NCBI GenBank assembly: GCA_036377675.1 | Contig: DASUXY010000041.1 | Span: 1 to 44,810 of the forward strand | Source of the DNA: DASUXY01 sp036377675 | Lineage (GTDB): Bacteria > Bacillota > Bacilli > Bacillales > Amphibacillaceae | Reading direction: 5' to 3' | Length of the DNA: 44,810 nt | Part shown: piece after piece, positions 8,039 to 16,510 of the stretch | Layout: each line of letters starts with the position of its first letter | Numbering within the stretch: the first letter of the stretch is position 1 | Notes under the pieces: model-generated | Database searches by the model: none | What the model was told of the DNA's origin: nothing | What the model saw: only the letters and a program-made list of their open reading frames with translations | Translations under genes and position numbers: made by a program

Positions 8039-8377
8039 ATGGAAACATTAATTATTGTTTTGGCAGGCGTTTTAGTGATGGTGGCTACATATTTAATCCT
8101 GTCTAAAAATGTCATCCGTGTCATTTTAGGGACTGCTGTTCTCTCCCACGCGGTCCATCTGTTATTGATGGCTATGGGTGGTTTGAAAAAAGGAAATGTG
8201 CCGTTAGTGGATGGTCAAGTGACATCATTTACGGACGCGCTTCCGCAGGCACTTATTTTGACGGCTATTGTTATCAATTTTGCTGTTACAGCATTTTTCT
8301 TAGTTTTGGCCTATCGTACTTATCAGGAAACAGGGGCACATCAATTTGATGAGTTACGGGGGTCAAAAGATGAATAA
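8039..8377 (+). CDS. mrpC: Na+/H+ antiporter subunit MrpC
   Basis: A 112-residue, three-helix subunit homologous to NuoK of complex I. The family pattern NVIRVILGTAVLSHAVHLLL and the helix ending in ALPQALILTAIVINFAVTA are both present; the second contains the conserved PQALxLTAIVI block. It begins 3 nt after the mrpB stop and its last codons overlap the mrpD start by 8 nt. Length is normal for MrpC. In complex I the NuoK counterpart carries proton-path residues; a similar role in the Mrp ion path follows from that relationship. Confidence 0.96.
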   Translation: METLIIVLAGVLVMVATYLILSKNVIRVILGTAVLSHAVHLLLMAMGGLKKGNVPLVDGQVTSFTDALPQALILTAIVINFAVTAFFLVLAYRTYQETGAHQFDELRGSKDE

Positions 8378-9851
8378 TCTGATTGTATTACCTATGGTAA
8401 TCCCGATTTTCACTGGGATTATCTTAATCTTTTTCCGTCGTTATATACGAATTCAACGATGGGTCAGCTTTGGCGCAGTTGCTTTAACCGCCGGGATTAG
8501 CTTTTATATTTTACAAATGATTCAAGTAGATGGCATTTTGCGATTAGACTTTGGTGGTTGGTTACCGCCTTATGGAATTGTTTTCGTTGCAGATTCGTTT
8601 GCAATGTTGCTTGTGTTGACTGCGAGTCTCGTGACGCTGGTGAGCCTCATGTATGCCTTTTATACGATTGGAAAGAAGCGAGAACAACTATTTTTCTACT
8701 CGTTCGTGCTTTTTTTATTAGGTGGTGTAAATGGTTCCTTTTTAACAGGTGATTTGTTTAACTTGTTCGTCATGTTTGAAGTGATGCTGTTAAGCTCTTA
8801 TGTACTCGCTACACTCGGTGGAACGAAAAGACAGTTGCGAGAGTCTTTGAAGTATGTCGCGATTAATATTTTATCTTCATGGTTTTTCCTTGTTGGACTG
8901 GCTTATTTATATGGAACGCTCGGTACGTTGAATATGGCCCATTTATCGGGACGAATTGCGGAAGTGGGACAAACGCCTTTATTAACGACGATTAGCATTG
9001 TATTTTTAATCGTCTTCAGTTTAAAGGCCGGATTGTTACTGTATATTTGGTTGCCAGGGACGTACAGCTCTCCCCCGACTGTGGTCGCTGCCTTGTTTGG
9101 AGCTTTATTGACGAAGGTTGGAATTTACGCGTTGTTTCGTACGTTTACATTGCTTTTTTATCATGAACCGGAGATTACCCATACGTTAATCGGTATCATG
9201 GCAGGACTTACTTTAGTCGGCGGAAGTATCGGTGCGATTGCTTATAAAGATATTCGGCAAATTGTATCCTACAACGTCGTCATCGCTGTTGGGTTTATTT
9301 TAGTCGGTTTAGCTGTTACAACAGAAGTAGCGTTTGCAGGGTCGATTTATTATTTGGTTCATGACATTCTCGTCAAAGCGTTGCTATTTCTTCTTGCAGG
9401 TACGATGATTTCACTTACGGGAAGAACAAAAATTAATGAGATGAGTGGTTTAATCCGTAATTATCCGTTACTAGGATGGATGTTTTTCATCACGTTGTTG
9501 TCTTTAACTGGCATTCCTCCATTGAGTGGATTTATTGGGAAGGTTCTAGTTGGCCAAGGTGCAGTCCAGGCCGGTTCGTATGGATTGCTAGCTCTAGCAT
9601 TTATTTCAAGCATCTTCATTCTTTATTCCTTATTACGAATTTTTATGAATACTTTTTGGGGTGAGACGATTATCAGTAAAGAAGACCAAGTACCGTTAAG
9701 AACACGCTTGATCGTTCCTTTAGTTCTGTTGACAGGTGCAACGATCGGGCTCGGACTCGGTGCGGAATCGATTGCTATGTATGTAAAAGATGCTGCACAT
9801 ACGTTAATGAATCCACATATTTATATTGATGCCGTACTGGACAGACCGTGA
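8370..9851 (+). CDS. mrpD: Na+/H+ antiporter subunit MrpD
   Basis: A 493-residue NuoM/N-like antiporter subunit with about 14 helices, the same length as B. subtilis MrpD. Conserved blocks include the helix with FNLFVMFEVMLLSSYVLATL (the glutamate after the MF pair is the conserved membrane carboxylate) and the lysine-bearing VFSLKAGLLLYIWLPGTYSS. Start chosen at ATG 8370, 7 nt after a G-rich ribosome site (GGGGG, 8358-8362); an upstream in-frame ATG at 8346 would overlap mrpC further. MrpD and MrpA are the two antiporter-like subunits of the complex. The next gene follows after 37 nt. Confidence 0.97.
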   Translation: MNNLIVLPMVIPIFTGIILIFFRRYIRIQRWVSFGAVALTAGISFYILQMIQVDGILRLDFGGWLPPYGIVFVADSFAMLLVLTASLVTLVSLMYAFYTIGKKREQLFFYSFVLFLLGGVNGSFLTGDLFNLFVMFEVMLLSSYVLATLGGTKRQLRESLKYVAINILSSWFFLVGLAYLYGTLGTLNMAHLSGRIAEVGQTPLLTTISIVFLIVFSLKAGLLLYIWLPGTYSSPPTVVAALFGALLTKVGIYALFRTFTLLFYHEPEITHTLIGIMAGLTLVGGSIGAIAYKDIRQIVSYNVVIAVGFILVGLAVTTEVAFAGSIYYLVHDILVKALLFLLAGTMISLTGRTKINEMSGLIRNYPLLGWMFFITLLSLTGIPPLSGFIGKVLVGQGAVQAGSYGLLALAFISSIFILYSLLRIFMNTFWGETIISKEDQVPLRTRLIVPLVLLTGATIGLGLGAESIAMYVKDAAHTLMNPHIYIDAVLDRP

Positions 9852-9888
9852 TAAGTTATGAACTTTAGAGGATAGGGGGTAACGATCA

Positions 9889-10371
9889 ATGGCAGTCCAA
9901 TTTTTATTAAATTTATGTATTGCGTTTTTGTGGATGTTGTTTCAGGATGAAGGCATCCTTCGCCTGTCCACGTTTATTTCGGGATATCTTGTCGGCATCG
10001 TAATCGTTTTCCTCATGTATCAATTTTATGGAAAAAAATTTTACTTATACCGAGTGTATGCCGCTCTAAAACTTGTACTCATCTTTAATTCGGAGCTGTT
10101 TCAGTCAGCTTATCTCGTGTTGAAAACCATTTTGAATCCAAAACTCGATTTAAAGCCGGGTATTTTCAGATATGAGACGGTATTAAAAGGGGAATGGGAA
10201 GTTCCTTTACTTGCTTTATTGTTGACGTTAACGCCAGGCTCAGTCGTGATGGAAGTCACTCCTGAAGGGAATGTGTTTTATGTACATGCCATGGATATCG
10301 TAAAGTATAAGGACAATTTATTACAGTCGTTAGCCAAGTTCGAAAAGGCGATTATGGAGGTGACTCGTTAG
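9889..10371 (+). CDS. mrpE: Na+/H+ antiporter subunit MrpE
   Basis: A 160-residue subunit with two or three N-terminal helices and a cytoplasmic C-terminal domain. Typical blocks: QFLLNLCIAFLWMLFQ, FISGYLVGIVIVFL and, in the soluble half, LLTLTPGSVVMEV. The ribosome site GATAGGGGGTAA precedes ATG 9889. Its stop codon overlaps the start of mrpF by one base (TAGTG). MrpE has no complex I counterpart and is thought to help assembly or Na+ release at its side of the complex. Confidence 0.96.
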   Translation: MAVQFLLNLCIAFLWMLFQDEGILRLSTFISGYLVGIVIVFLMYQFYGKKFYLYRVYAALKLVLIFNSELFQSAYLVLKTILNPKLDLKPGIFRYETVLKGEWEVPLLALLLTLTPGSVVMEVTPEGNVFYVHAMDIVKYKDNLLQSLAKFEKAIMEVTR

Positions 10372-10655
10372 TGATTAAAAGTATACTTGTAATCTCTGTC
10401 ACTTTATTCGCTGTGGCGATTGCCGTGTCGGTATATCGGATTATTCGCGGGCCTAGTCTTGCGGATCGTGTATTTGCGATGGATTTAATCGGTATTAATC
10501 TTATTTCTGCAATTGCGGTCATCTCTGTGTTATTCAAAACGAATGCTTTCTTAGAAGTTATTCTTATCCTGGGCATTTTAGCTTTTATTAGTACGATTGC
10601 CCTCTCAAAATTTATCGAGAGAGGTGTTATTATTGAACGCAGGCGAAACCGGTGA
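10371..10655 (+). CDS. mrpF: Na+/H+ antiporter subunit MrpF
   Basis: A 94-residue, three-helix subunit. It starts at GTG, overlapping the mrpE stop by one base, with GGAGGTGACT just upstream inside mrpE as ribosome site. The conserved segment between helices 1 and 2 (RIIRGPSLADRVFAMDLIG) is diagnostic of MrpF/MnhF. The distal end overlaps mrpG by 23 nt, again pointing to coupled translation and fixed subunit ratios. Confidence 0.96.
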   Translation: MIKSILVISVTLFAVAIAVSVYRIIRGPSLADRVFAMDLIGINLISAIAVISVLFKTNAFLEVILILGILAFISTIALSKFIERGVIIERRRNR

Positions 10656-11007
10656 ATTTATAGCCGCTTTGTTCATTTTAGTTGGAAGTATCATTAGTGT
10701 CATTAGTGCTTTTGGCATGATTCGCTTTCCGGATGTTTACAGCCGGGCTCATGCTGGTACAAAAAGTTCAACATTAGGTGTTTTATTAACGCTTGTCGGA
10801 GCGTTTATCTATTTTTGGGTGATGGAATCTCTGTTTAGCATTCGGCTCATCCTTGGGATTATCTTCGTTTTCATCACTTCTCCGACTTCCGGACATTTGG
10901 TCATTCGCGCGGCGTATCGATCCGGTGTTCCCATGACGGAAAAGACGGTTGTTGATGAGTTAAAAGATGTGTTTGTGGATGAGCGGAAAGAGAAAAAGGG
11001 CGAATGA
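10633..11007 (+). CDS. mrpG: Na+/H+ antiporter subunit MrpG
   Basis: A 124-residue, three-helix subunit, same length as the B. subtilis protein, with the family block FGMIRFPDVYSRAHAGTKSSTLG and a charged C-terminus (about residues 105-124). The split block is best seen as MIRFPDVYSRAHA followed by GTKSSTLG. I chose TTG 10633, which sits 7 nt after AGAGAGGTG (10617-10625); a frame open from ATG 10597 would lie deep inside mrpF and lacks a good site. Last gene of the operon. No clear terminator follows; the next promoter is about 90 nt downstream. Confidence 0.95.
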   Translation: MNAGETGEFIAALFILVGSIISVISAFGMIRFPDVYSRAHAGTKSSTLGVLLTLVGAFIYFWVMESLFSIRLILGIIFVFITSPTSGHLVIRAAYRSGVPMTEKTVVDELKDVFVDERKEKKGE

Positions 11008-11093
11008 CATCCAGACTTAGCAGGGAGTAAATTTCCCTAATCGGCCGTCCGGCTTAAATGACATGGGTGTATAAACAGATTGTCATTGTCAAG

Positions 11094-11121
11094 TTGACAA
11101 TGACTTTAATCCGTATATAAT
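11094..11121 (+). promoter_or_regulatory. Sigma-A promoter of the second TetR gene
   Basis: A perfect -35 (TTGACA, 11094-11099) and perfect -10 (TATAAT, 11116-11121), spaced 16 nt. The operator dyad lies right downstream at 11132-11147, where bound repressor would block initiation. Confidence 0.8.
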
Positions 11122-11131
11122 ACATTATAAA

Positions 11132-11147
11132 GCAAGTATTTACTTGC
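11132..11147. promoter_or_regulatory. TetR operator candidate 1
   Basis: The inverted repeat GCAAGTATTTACTTGC covers the expected transcription start. A close relative (GCAAGCATGTACTTGC) sits in front of the neighbouring YhgE-like gene at 11811-11826, the pattern expected of operators for a shared local repressor. Confidence 0.65.
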
Positions 11148-11169
11148 ATGTATAGAGAGGGAGATTTGT

Positions 11170-11748
11170 TTGTCAGAGGGAACGACACGAGATCGAATGA
11201 TCGAAGCAGCCATCAAACTAGTGAATGAGAAAGGTTATAAAGGGGCAACTACAAAAATGATTGCTGAGCGAGCCGGTGTAAATGAAGTGACGTTGTTCCG
11301 TCATTTTGGAAGTAAAAAAGGGCTCGTTGAAGCAGCAATCGAGAAGTATTCATTTGTTGATCATGTATCTGAAACATTGGAAACAAAAGTCATTTGGGAT
11401 ATTAACAAAGACTTGCCAATGCTCGTTAAAGAATATCAAGAATTGTTAGAGCAAAAGAGAGAAATTATTTTAATTAGTTTAAAAGAAGCAGGGGCATTTC
11501 CTGAACTCGATCAAATGATCGCTCGTGTGCCTAAAACGTACAAAGAGAAGCTGATGGTCTACTTTGCTAAGATGATGGAGCAAGGAAAGATTCGCCAAAC
11601 AGATGTTGAAATACTCGCCACTAATTTTATTTTCCTTAATTTTGGTTACTTTTTACTGAAATCGCGTTTGAACTCAGTCGCAGAAGATATGTCAGTAGAT
11701 GATTTCATTCATCAAAATATTGCTTCGTTTATTCATTCGATCATATAA
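11170..11748 (+). CDS. TetR/AcrR-family regulator next to the YhgE-like gene
   Basis: A 192-residue TetR-type regulator. The N-terminal helix-turn-helix spans about residues 8-55 (AIKLVNEKGYKGATTKMIAE and VNEVTLFRHFGSKKGL). The rest is the divergent effector-binding domain. It starts at TTG 11170, 7 nt after a GAGAGGGAG ribosome site. It has a strong promoter and an operator-like dyad, and a similar dyad precedes the adjacent YhgE/Pip-type gene, so I infer that it represses both. Since that target is broken, the regulator may now be an orphan or may act elsewhere. Confidence 0.9.
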   Translation: MSEGTTRDRMIEAAIKLVNEKGYKGATTKMIAERAGVNEVTLFRHFGSKKGLVEAAIEKYSFVDHVSETLETKVIWDINKDLPMLVKEYQELLEQKREIILISLKEAGAFPELDQMIARVPKTYKEKLMVYFAKMMEQGKIRQTDVEILATNFIFLNFGYFLLKSRLNSVAEDMSVDDFIHQNIASFIHSII

Positions 11749-11810
11749 GCGTGTGGCTAAAAGGAATCGTCATTTCTGAAACACACCTTATATATTTTTT
11801 TAAACAGGAT

Positions 11811-11826
11811 GCAAGCATGTACTTGC
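11811..11826. promoter_or_regulatory. TetR operator candidate 2
   Basis: GCAAGCATGTACTTGC, related to the dyad at 11132-11147, 23 nt upstream of the start of the YhgE-like gene. Likely the second binding site of the local TetR repressor. Confidence 0.6.
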
Positions 11827-11849
11827 AGTCATGAGGGAGGGATAAACAA

Positions 11850-12415
11850 ATGAAAGCGCTGAAACAATTTTTTAAGATTCGAGAGACGTATGTAGGTATC
11901 GCTGCGACATTAGCATATCAAATTATTTTCTTTTCGGTCTGGTTAACGGCCTATGATGGAGTGTTTGAGCGAACGGATCAATTAAAAGTAGCTTTAGTGA
12001 ATGAAGATGCTAGGCTTGGAGAGGTGGTTTCGAAAGCAATTGAAGAGAAGGTTCCTTTTGATAGCTTATATTATTCGGCAACCCTGGTATGGTGTTCAAT
12101 ATCGCTCTTACGGCTACACAGTTGGTAAGTGCAGGTGCAATTGTGCCACGAGATATGCTGCCATCGTTTTATCAAAGTATAGGTAACCTTTTACCAGCAA
12201 CTTATGGAACGAATGGCTATTTCAGTATGATTTATGGCGGGGGAAACTTAGCAGCAGATATAAAGGCCTTGCTGTGGATTACTGGAATGACATTGTTAAT
12301 CGCTCTACTAATTGTCGCCATAGCTTATCTAAGAGAACGAAAAAAAACAAGCGGATGTCCAAACGAAAAGTGCTTAAAGAAGATCAATCCGTTAAGACTG
12401 ACGATGTATCAATGA
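11850..12415 (+). pseudogene. YhgE/Pip-family membrane protein gene with its centre deleted
   Basis: The first ~75 codons encode a typical N-terminus (IRETYVGIAATLAYQIIFFS, then QLKVALVNED) with one transmembrane helix and the start of the extracytoplasmic domain. At about 12062-12089 the sequence jumps, in another frame, to a typical C-terminus (NIALTATQLVSAGAIVPRDM, then LPATYGTNGYFSMIYGG and a last helix). Full-length relatives are around 400 residues, so roughly 200 codons are lost, leaving a frameshifted stub. The family (DUF3533/YhgE-Pip, ABC-2-like) is linked to export. The ribosome site (GAGGGAGGG) and operator are intact, so the break looks recent. Confidence 0.85.
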
Positions 12416-12649
12416 TGTGATGTAAACGTATTTTAATTACGTTGAGAATAACTCAGTGCGGCTCGTATGTTCATCAAGGTGTTCAAATGAGTTTTCCATT
12501 TTACACCTGTTCTGTTTTCTTTCCGTAAAGAACGATGTTTGTATGTAAAAAGGTCAATAACAGGACGAACCCCCAATGAATAACATGCTTGTAGGGAGGA
12601 TTTTATCGTTTAGATAAAAAAGCTTTACGATAAGATGGGAGAGGAAAGT
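12416..12649 (+). other. Intergenic region upstream of the GH18 gene
   Basis: No gene seen. A dyad TTATCG/CGATAA (about 12604-12633) lies immediately before the ribosome site of the next gene and could fold in its mRNA leader. No confident promoter is identified; a sporulation sigma factor promoter would be expected from the gene type but I cannot assign one. Confidence 0.3.
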
Positions 12650-14059
12650 ATGCACATTCATGTCATTCAGCGAGGCGAAACGTTGTGGGGGATCGCCGAG
12701 CAATACGGAGCAGATTTAAACCAAATCATCTTACTCAATCAGTTCGATGATCCGAATGCTCTTGTCGTCGGTGAGGCGATTGTTATTCCCGAACGAGGGT
12801 GGGAATATGTTGTTCAGCCAGGGGATCAATTATGGGCCATTGCCCAACGATTCGGTGTAACCGTTGAGGAATTAGCTCAAGAAAATAATCTTACCAATCC
12901 AGAATTGATTTACGTAGGTGAGATGTTACAGCTACCCCATTTCGTGCATGTTGTTCAACCAGGGGAAACATTGTGGGCCATTAGCAATCGTTACGGCGTG
13001 TCTATGGAACAAATTGTTCAAGCAAATCAACTCGAAGATCCATCACTTATTTCAGTTAGTCAGTTGTTAATTATTCCGAATCCGGACCGCCCACTTACAG
13101 AGGTGAATGCTTATACGACTCGAGTGGGTGAAGCAGGAAGCGGGGAAGTTTATGCTTTAGGTAATTATTTTACGTACCTATCACCGTTCAGTTATAACAT
13201 AAGAGAAGACGGTAGCCTAACTCAATTGCGAGAAAACCCAGTATTAGAAGCCGCTCGAGCTACAGAAGTGGCTCCGCTTTTAGTATTAACAAATTTTAGG
13301 GACGGTGGATTTAGTTCTGATTTAGCAGCGACAGTACTTCGCAATCCTGAAGTACAAGAAACATTAATTACTAATTTGTTAAATACAATGCGTGAAAAAA
13401 GCTATACCGGTTTGAACATTGATTTTGAATATGTGTACCCTGAAGATCGCCAAAATTATAACGCCTTTTTACGCCGTGTTGTGGCGAGACTACATCCAGA
13501 AGGGTATACGGTTTCAACAGCATTGGCACCTAAGGAAAGAGCTGATCAACCCGGCTTACTTTATGAAGCCCATGATTACGAGGCGCACGGAGAAATTGTT
13601 GATTTTGTTGTGTTGATGACGTATGAATGGGGATGGGCCGGTGGAAGACCATTAGCCATTGCCCCGATTAATAAAGTTCACGATGTGTTAGATTATGCGG
13701 TTACCGCTATACCACGTGAAAAAATATTGATGGGCATCCCGTTATACGGTAGGGACTGGCGGATTCCTTGGCAACAAGGAACGATTGCCCGGACGATTAG
13801 TCCGAAAAGTGCCGTAGATTTAGCAAGAAGATATGGTGCGGAGATTCAATATCATGAAACGTATGAATCCCCATTTTTCCGTTATACCGATGATGATGGG
13901 CAAGAACATGAAGTGTGGTTTGAAGATGCTCGCAGTATGCAGGCGAAGTACGATACGATAAAAGAATATGGTTTAAGAGGTGGGAGCTATTGGGTGTTAG
14001 GTAACCCATTTCCCCAAAACTGGCCGGTATTAGCGGACAATTTTACGGTTAGGAAATGA
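12650..14059 (+). CDS. LysM-repeat GH18 hydrolase, SleL/YaaH type
   Basis: A 469-residue protein with three LysM peptidoglycan-binding repeats (about residues 2-45, 48-92 and 96-140, each with a GETLW- or GDQLW-type motif) followed by a glycoside hydrolase family 18 domain (~150-469). The catalytic block reads GLNIDFEYV, with the acid glutamate near residue 258; LMTYEWGW is the expected later block. This is the architecture of spore-cortex N-acetylglucosaminidases such as SleL/YaaH and of YdhD, so a role in spore coat or cortex breakdown is likely. Relatives with this layout lack a classical signal peptide, as here. ATG 12650 follows GGGAGAGGAAAG; an in-frame ATG at 12635 falls on the ribosome site itself. 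Confidence 0.9.
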   Translation: MHIHVIQRGETLWGIAEQYGADLNQIILLNQFDDPNALVVGEAIVIPERGWEYVVQPGDQLWAIAQRFGVTVEELAQENNLTNPELIYVGEMLQLPHFVHVVQPGETLWAISNRYGVSMEQIVQANQLEDPSLISVSQLLIIPNPDRPLTEVNAYTTRVGEAGSGEVYALGNYFTYLSPFSYNIREDGSLTQLRENPVLEAARATEVAPLLVLTNFRDGGFSSDLAATVLRNPEVQETLITNLLNTMREKSYTGLNIDFEYVYPEDRQNYNAFLRRVVARLHPEGYTVSTALAPKERADQPGLLYEAHDYEAHGEIVDFVVLMTYEWGWAGGRPLAIAPINKVHDVLDYAVTAIPREKILMGIPLYGRDWRIPWQQGTIARTISPKSAVDLARRYGAEIQYHETYESPFFRYTDDDGQEHEVWFEDARSMQAKYDTIKEYGLRGGSYWVLGNPFPQNWPVLADNFTVRK

Positions 14060-14120
14060 TGAACATAGTTATAGAAAACATCTGTCCGATAACCATTTTG
14101 TATATGCTTCCAAGGTGAAG

Positions 14121-14163
14121 AAAAGGCTGAAAAGCCGATTAAAAACGGTTTTTCAGCCCTTTT
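14121..14163. terminator. Bidirectional terminator between GH18 and aminotransferase genes
   Basis: AAAAGGCTGAAAA pairs with TTTTTCAGCCCTTTT, with A- and T-runs on the flanks so that it can end transcripts arriving from both sides. Confidence 0.8.
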
Positions 14164-14174
14164 ACCTAATCAAT

Positions 14175-15545
14175 TTATGATGATTTTCGCTTGAAGACGC
14201 GTTGAATAGCAATTTCATGGGCATCAACAGTGTTTTGGATGTCTTCAGCAGTATGGGCAGTTGACATCGAATATCTGTTCAGTGGTTTTAAGAAAACGCC
14301 GAGATTGAGCAATTCGATGTCAATTGTTTGACGAAGTTCCTGGTTCGCTTTCCACATGTCTCGATAGTTTTTAATTGTATGATGCGTTAAAACGATATTA
14401 AAAATACTACCCATACCAATCGTTTGCATCGGGATGTCGTACGCAGTATATAGTTTTTCTAAACGGTTGCGCAAAATATTTGTTTGGACGGCTAATTGTT
14501 CCATAACGTCATCTTCTTCTAAATAATGAATCGTTTCTAATCCAGCAACTAAGACAATTGGATGGCCGTTGTATGTTCCACTATGGAAGACAACGTCATC
14601 TTTCTTTTGGCTTTTTCCCCCGATCGAAAAGAGATCACTTTCCTGATTTGGTGCACTCATCATCATAATCTCTTTTCTCCCACCGACAGTCCCTACTGGA
14701 AACCCACCGCCAAGTACTTTACCGAGAGCTGTCAAGTCGGGTTTTACATCGTAAACACTTTGAGCTCCTCCAAGATGAACTCTAAATCCTGTTTTCACTT
14801 CATCGAAAATTAAGACAATATTAAGTTCTTCTGTAAGTTTGCGCAAGCCTTTAATAAATTCATTCGTGGCTGGGATAAAGCCTCCTTGTACAGGTTCAAG
14901 AATAACAGCTGCGAGTTCATCGGCATGTTTTCGTAAAATCGCTTCGGTTGCTTCCAAATCATTAAATGGTAAAACGATTGTTTGGTTTAATTCATGTTGT
15001 GGAATTCCTTTTGATTCTGGAATAGACTTGGGAAACTTTGCGGTCCCAGCTTCTTTTTTGTCGGGATTGACACTGACGAGGACATGATTGAATCCACCAT
15101 GGTAATGGCCTTCAAATTTCCCAATCTTTTCCTTACCTGTATAAGCAATGGCTAGTCTAATAGCAAGAAGAGTTGCTTCTAATCCTGAGTTCGTATAACG
15201 GATCATGTCGATTCCAGGGTAAAGTTGTATTAACTTTTCGGCCATCGTAATTTCTAATTCATGTGGCGTTCCAAAAATGGTCGTGCCAATTTTTTTCATG
15301 TAGTTTGTCGTCGCTTCCATAATTCTTTCATGCCCATGACCTGTAATAAGTGCTCCATAACAGAGGGAATAATCGATATATTCTTCGTTGTCAACATCAA
15401 TTAATTTGCTTCCTTTTGCTTGTTTCATGACGATAGGATGGGGTGAGAAATATTTAATGTTAGCTGATATCCCACCAGGAATAACTTGTGAAGCTTGCTC
15501 ATACAACGTCGCCGACAGTACTTTACTCCCACTTTTAAAACTCAT
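14175..15545 (-). CDS. Class III aminotransferase, GSA-aminomutase-like
   Basis: A 456-residue pyridoxal-phosphate enzyme of the class III fold, most like glutamate-1-semialdehyde aminomutase relatives: an opening with VIPGGISANIKYFSPHPIV, GHGH, the block RYTNSGLEATLLAIRLA, the cofactor aspartate in LIFDEVKTGFR and the Schiff-base lysine in LGKVLGGGFPVG. It is unlikely to be the haem enzyme HemL itself, which is usually shorter (~430) and encoded with other hem genes. The RpiR gene lies upstream and a perfect 21-bp palindrome sits 23 nt before the start, so a regulated catabolic role on an amino-substituted sugar acid or amino acid is plausible but unproven. Ribosome site GAGGGGA. Confidence 0.85.
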   Translation of the reverse strand: MSFKSGSKVLSATLYEQASQVIPGGISANIKYFSPHPIVMKQAKGSKLIDVDNEEYIDYSLCYGALITGHGHERIMEATTNYMKKIGTTIFGTPHELEITMAEKLIQLYPGIDMIRYTNSGLEATLLAIRLAIAYTGKEKIGKFEGHYHGGFNHVLVSVNPDKKEAGTAKFPKSIPESKGIPQHELNQTIVLPFNDLEATEAILRKHADELAAVILEPVQGGFIPATNEFIKGLRKLTEELNIVLIFDEVKTGFRVHLGGAQSVYDVKPDLTALGKVLGGGFPVGTVGGRKEIMMMSAPNQESDLFSIGGKSQKKDDVVFHSGTYNGHPIVLVAGLETIHYLEEDDVMEQLAVQTNILRNRLEKLYTAYDIPMQTIGMGSIFNIVLTHHTIKNYRDMWKANQELRQTIDIELLNLGVFLKPLNRYSMSTAHTAEDIQNTVDAHEIAIQRVFKRKSS

Positions 15546-15567
15546 TTTTTTGTCCCCTCATATCGTA

Positions 15568-15588
15568 TTTGCATATAGTATATGCAAA
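15568..15588. promoter_or_regulatory. Perfect 21-bp palindrome, probable operator
   Basis: TTTGCATATA, a central G (15578), then TATATGCAAA: the arms are exact reverse complements. It lies between the RpiR gene and the aminotransferase gene and overlaps the expected promoter area of the latter. Probable RpiR binding site. Confidence 0.65.
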
Positions 15589-15643
15589 GGGAAATGAAAA
15601 TGCAACATAAATTTCATATTTATTTCAAAAGGAAAAAAACATT

Positions 15644-16510
15644 TCAATCGCCCGCTCTTTTTTGTTGGAATATATTATATTGGTCCCAAATTTTTTCTAA
15701 ATCTTCAAGTCTCGTATTTATTTCGACGGACCGATGTTTTCCAATAAAAGCAATCAAGGCGTTGATGAGACTGAGTGGTGCCACAAATGAATCTAAAAAA
15801 GAAGGCATTTTACTAGAGGTAATGAGTGAGATTGAAGCAAAGCGCGTGATTGGTGATAATAAACTATCTGTAATGGCGATGACTTTTGCATTTCTTTCAT
15901 TAGCATAGGAAACAACTTCAATCGTACTTTTTGTGTAGCGGGCAAAGCTGAGCCCGATGACAACATCATTTTCATTGATGTGGTACATCCGTTCAAATGC
16001 TGATTCACTAGAATGAATGAGTTCACTATTACCGAACATAATCTCGAGGTAATATTGCAAAAAAACCCCTAATGAAACAGCACTTCGGTTCGCCACAACG
16101 TATATTTTTTCCGCTTTAAGCATATAATTTGCCGCCGTTTGAAAGTCATCTAAATTTAAGTTTTCCATCGTTGATTGAATGTTCGCAATATCATCTTCAA
16201 AAATCTCGTAAATTGCTTTTTCTTCGTCTCCGTAAACCGTACGGGACATTTGTAATCGTTCGACAGTATTCAGTTGTTTTTCTACGGAATCGTACATGTA
16301 TTGCTGTAATTCATTATATCCATCGTAACCTAAAAAGGTTGAAAAGCGAACGACAGTTGCCTCGCTTACTCCAGACAGCTTTGCCAATTTCCCAACGGTA
16401 AGAAATGGAGCGGAGTGTGGGTTTTCTAAAATATAAGTAGCAATCTTTTTTTGTGATTTACTCATGTTTGGAATTTGTTGTGCGATGATGCGATAAACAT
16501 TTTGAGTCAT
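15644..16510 (-). CDS. RpiR/MurR-family regulator
   Basis: A 288-residue transcription factor. The N-terminal RpiR helix-turn-helix domain spans about residues 1-77 (VGKLAKLSGVSEATVVRFS), and a SIS sugar-phosphate-binding domain follows (~120-260; IYVVANRSAVSLG and NDVVIGLSFARYTKSTIEVV). Family members sense sugar phosphates or related small metabolites. The start overlaps the DUF188 gene stop by four bases (ATGA), with a GGAGAATGACAG ribosome site. It most likely controls the downstream aminotransferase gene through the 21-bp palindrome. The effector is unknown; the partner enzyme hints at an amino-group-bearing ligand. Confidence 0.9.
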   Translation of the reverse strand: MTQNVYRIIAQQIPNMSKSQKKIATYILENPHSAPFLTVGKLAKLSGVSEATVVRFSTFLGYDGYNELQQYMYDSVEKQLNTVERLQMSRTVYGDEEKAIYEIFEDDIANIQSTMENLNLDDFQTAANYMLKAEKIYVVANRSAVSLGVFLQYYLEIMFGNSELIHSSESAFERMYHINENDVVIGLSFARYTKSTIEVVSYANERNAKVIAITDSLLSPITRFASISLITSSKMPSFLDSFVAPLSLINALIAFIGKHRSVEINTRLEDLEKIWDQYNIFQQKRAGD

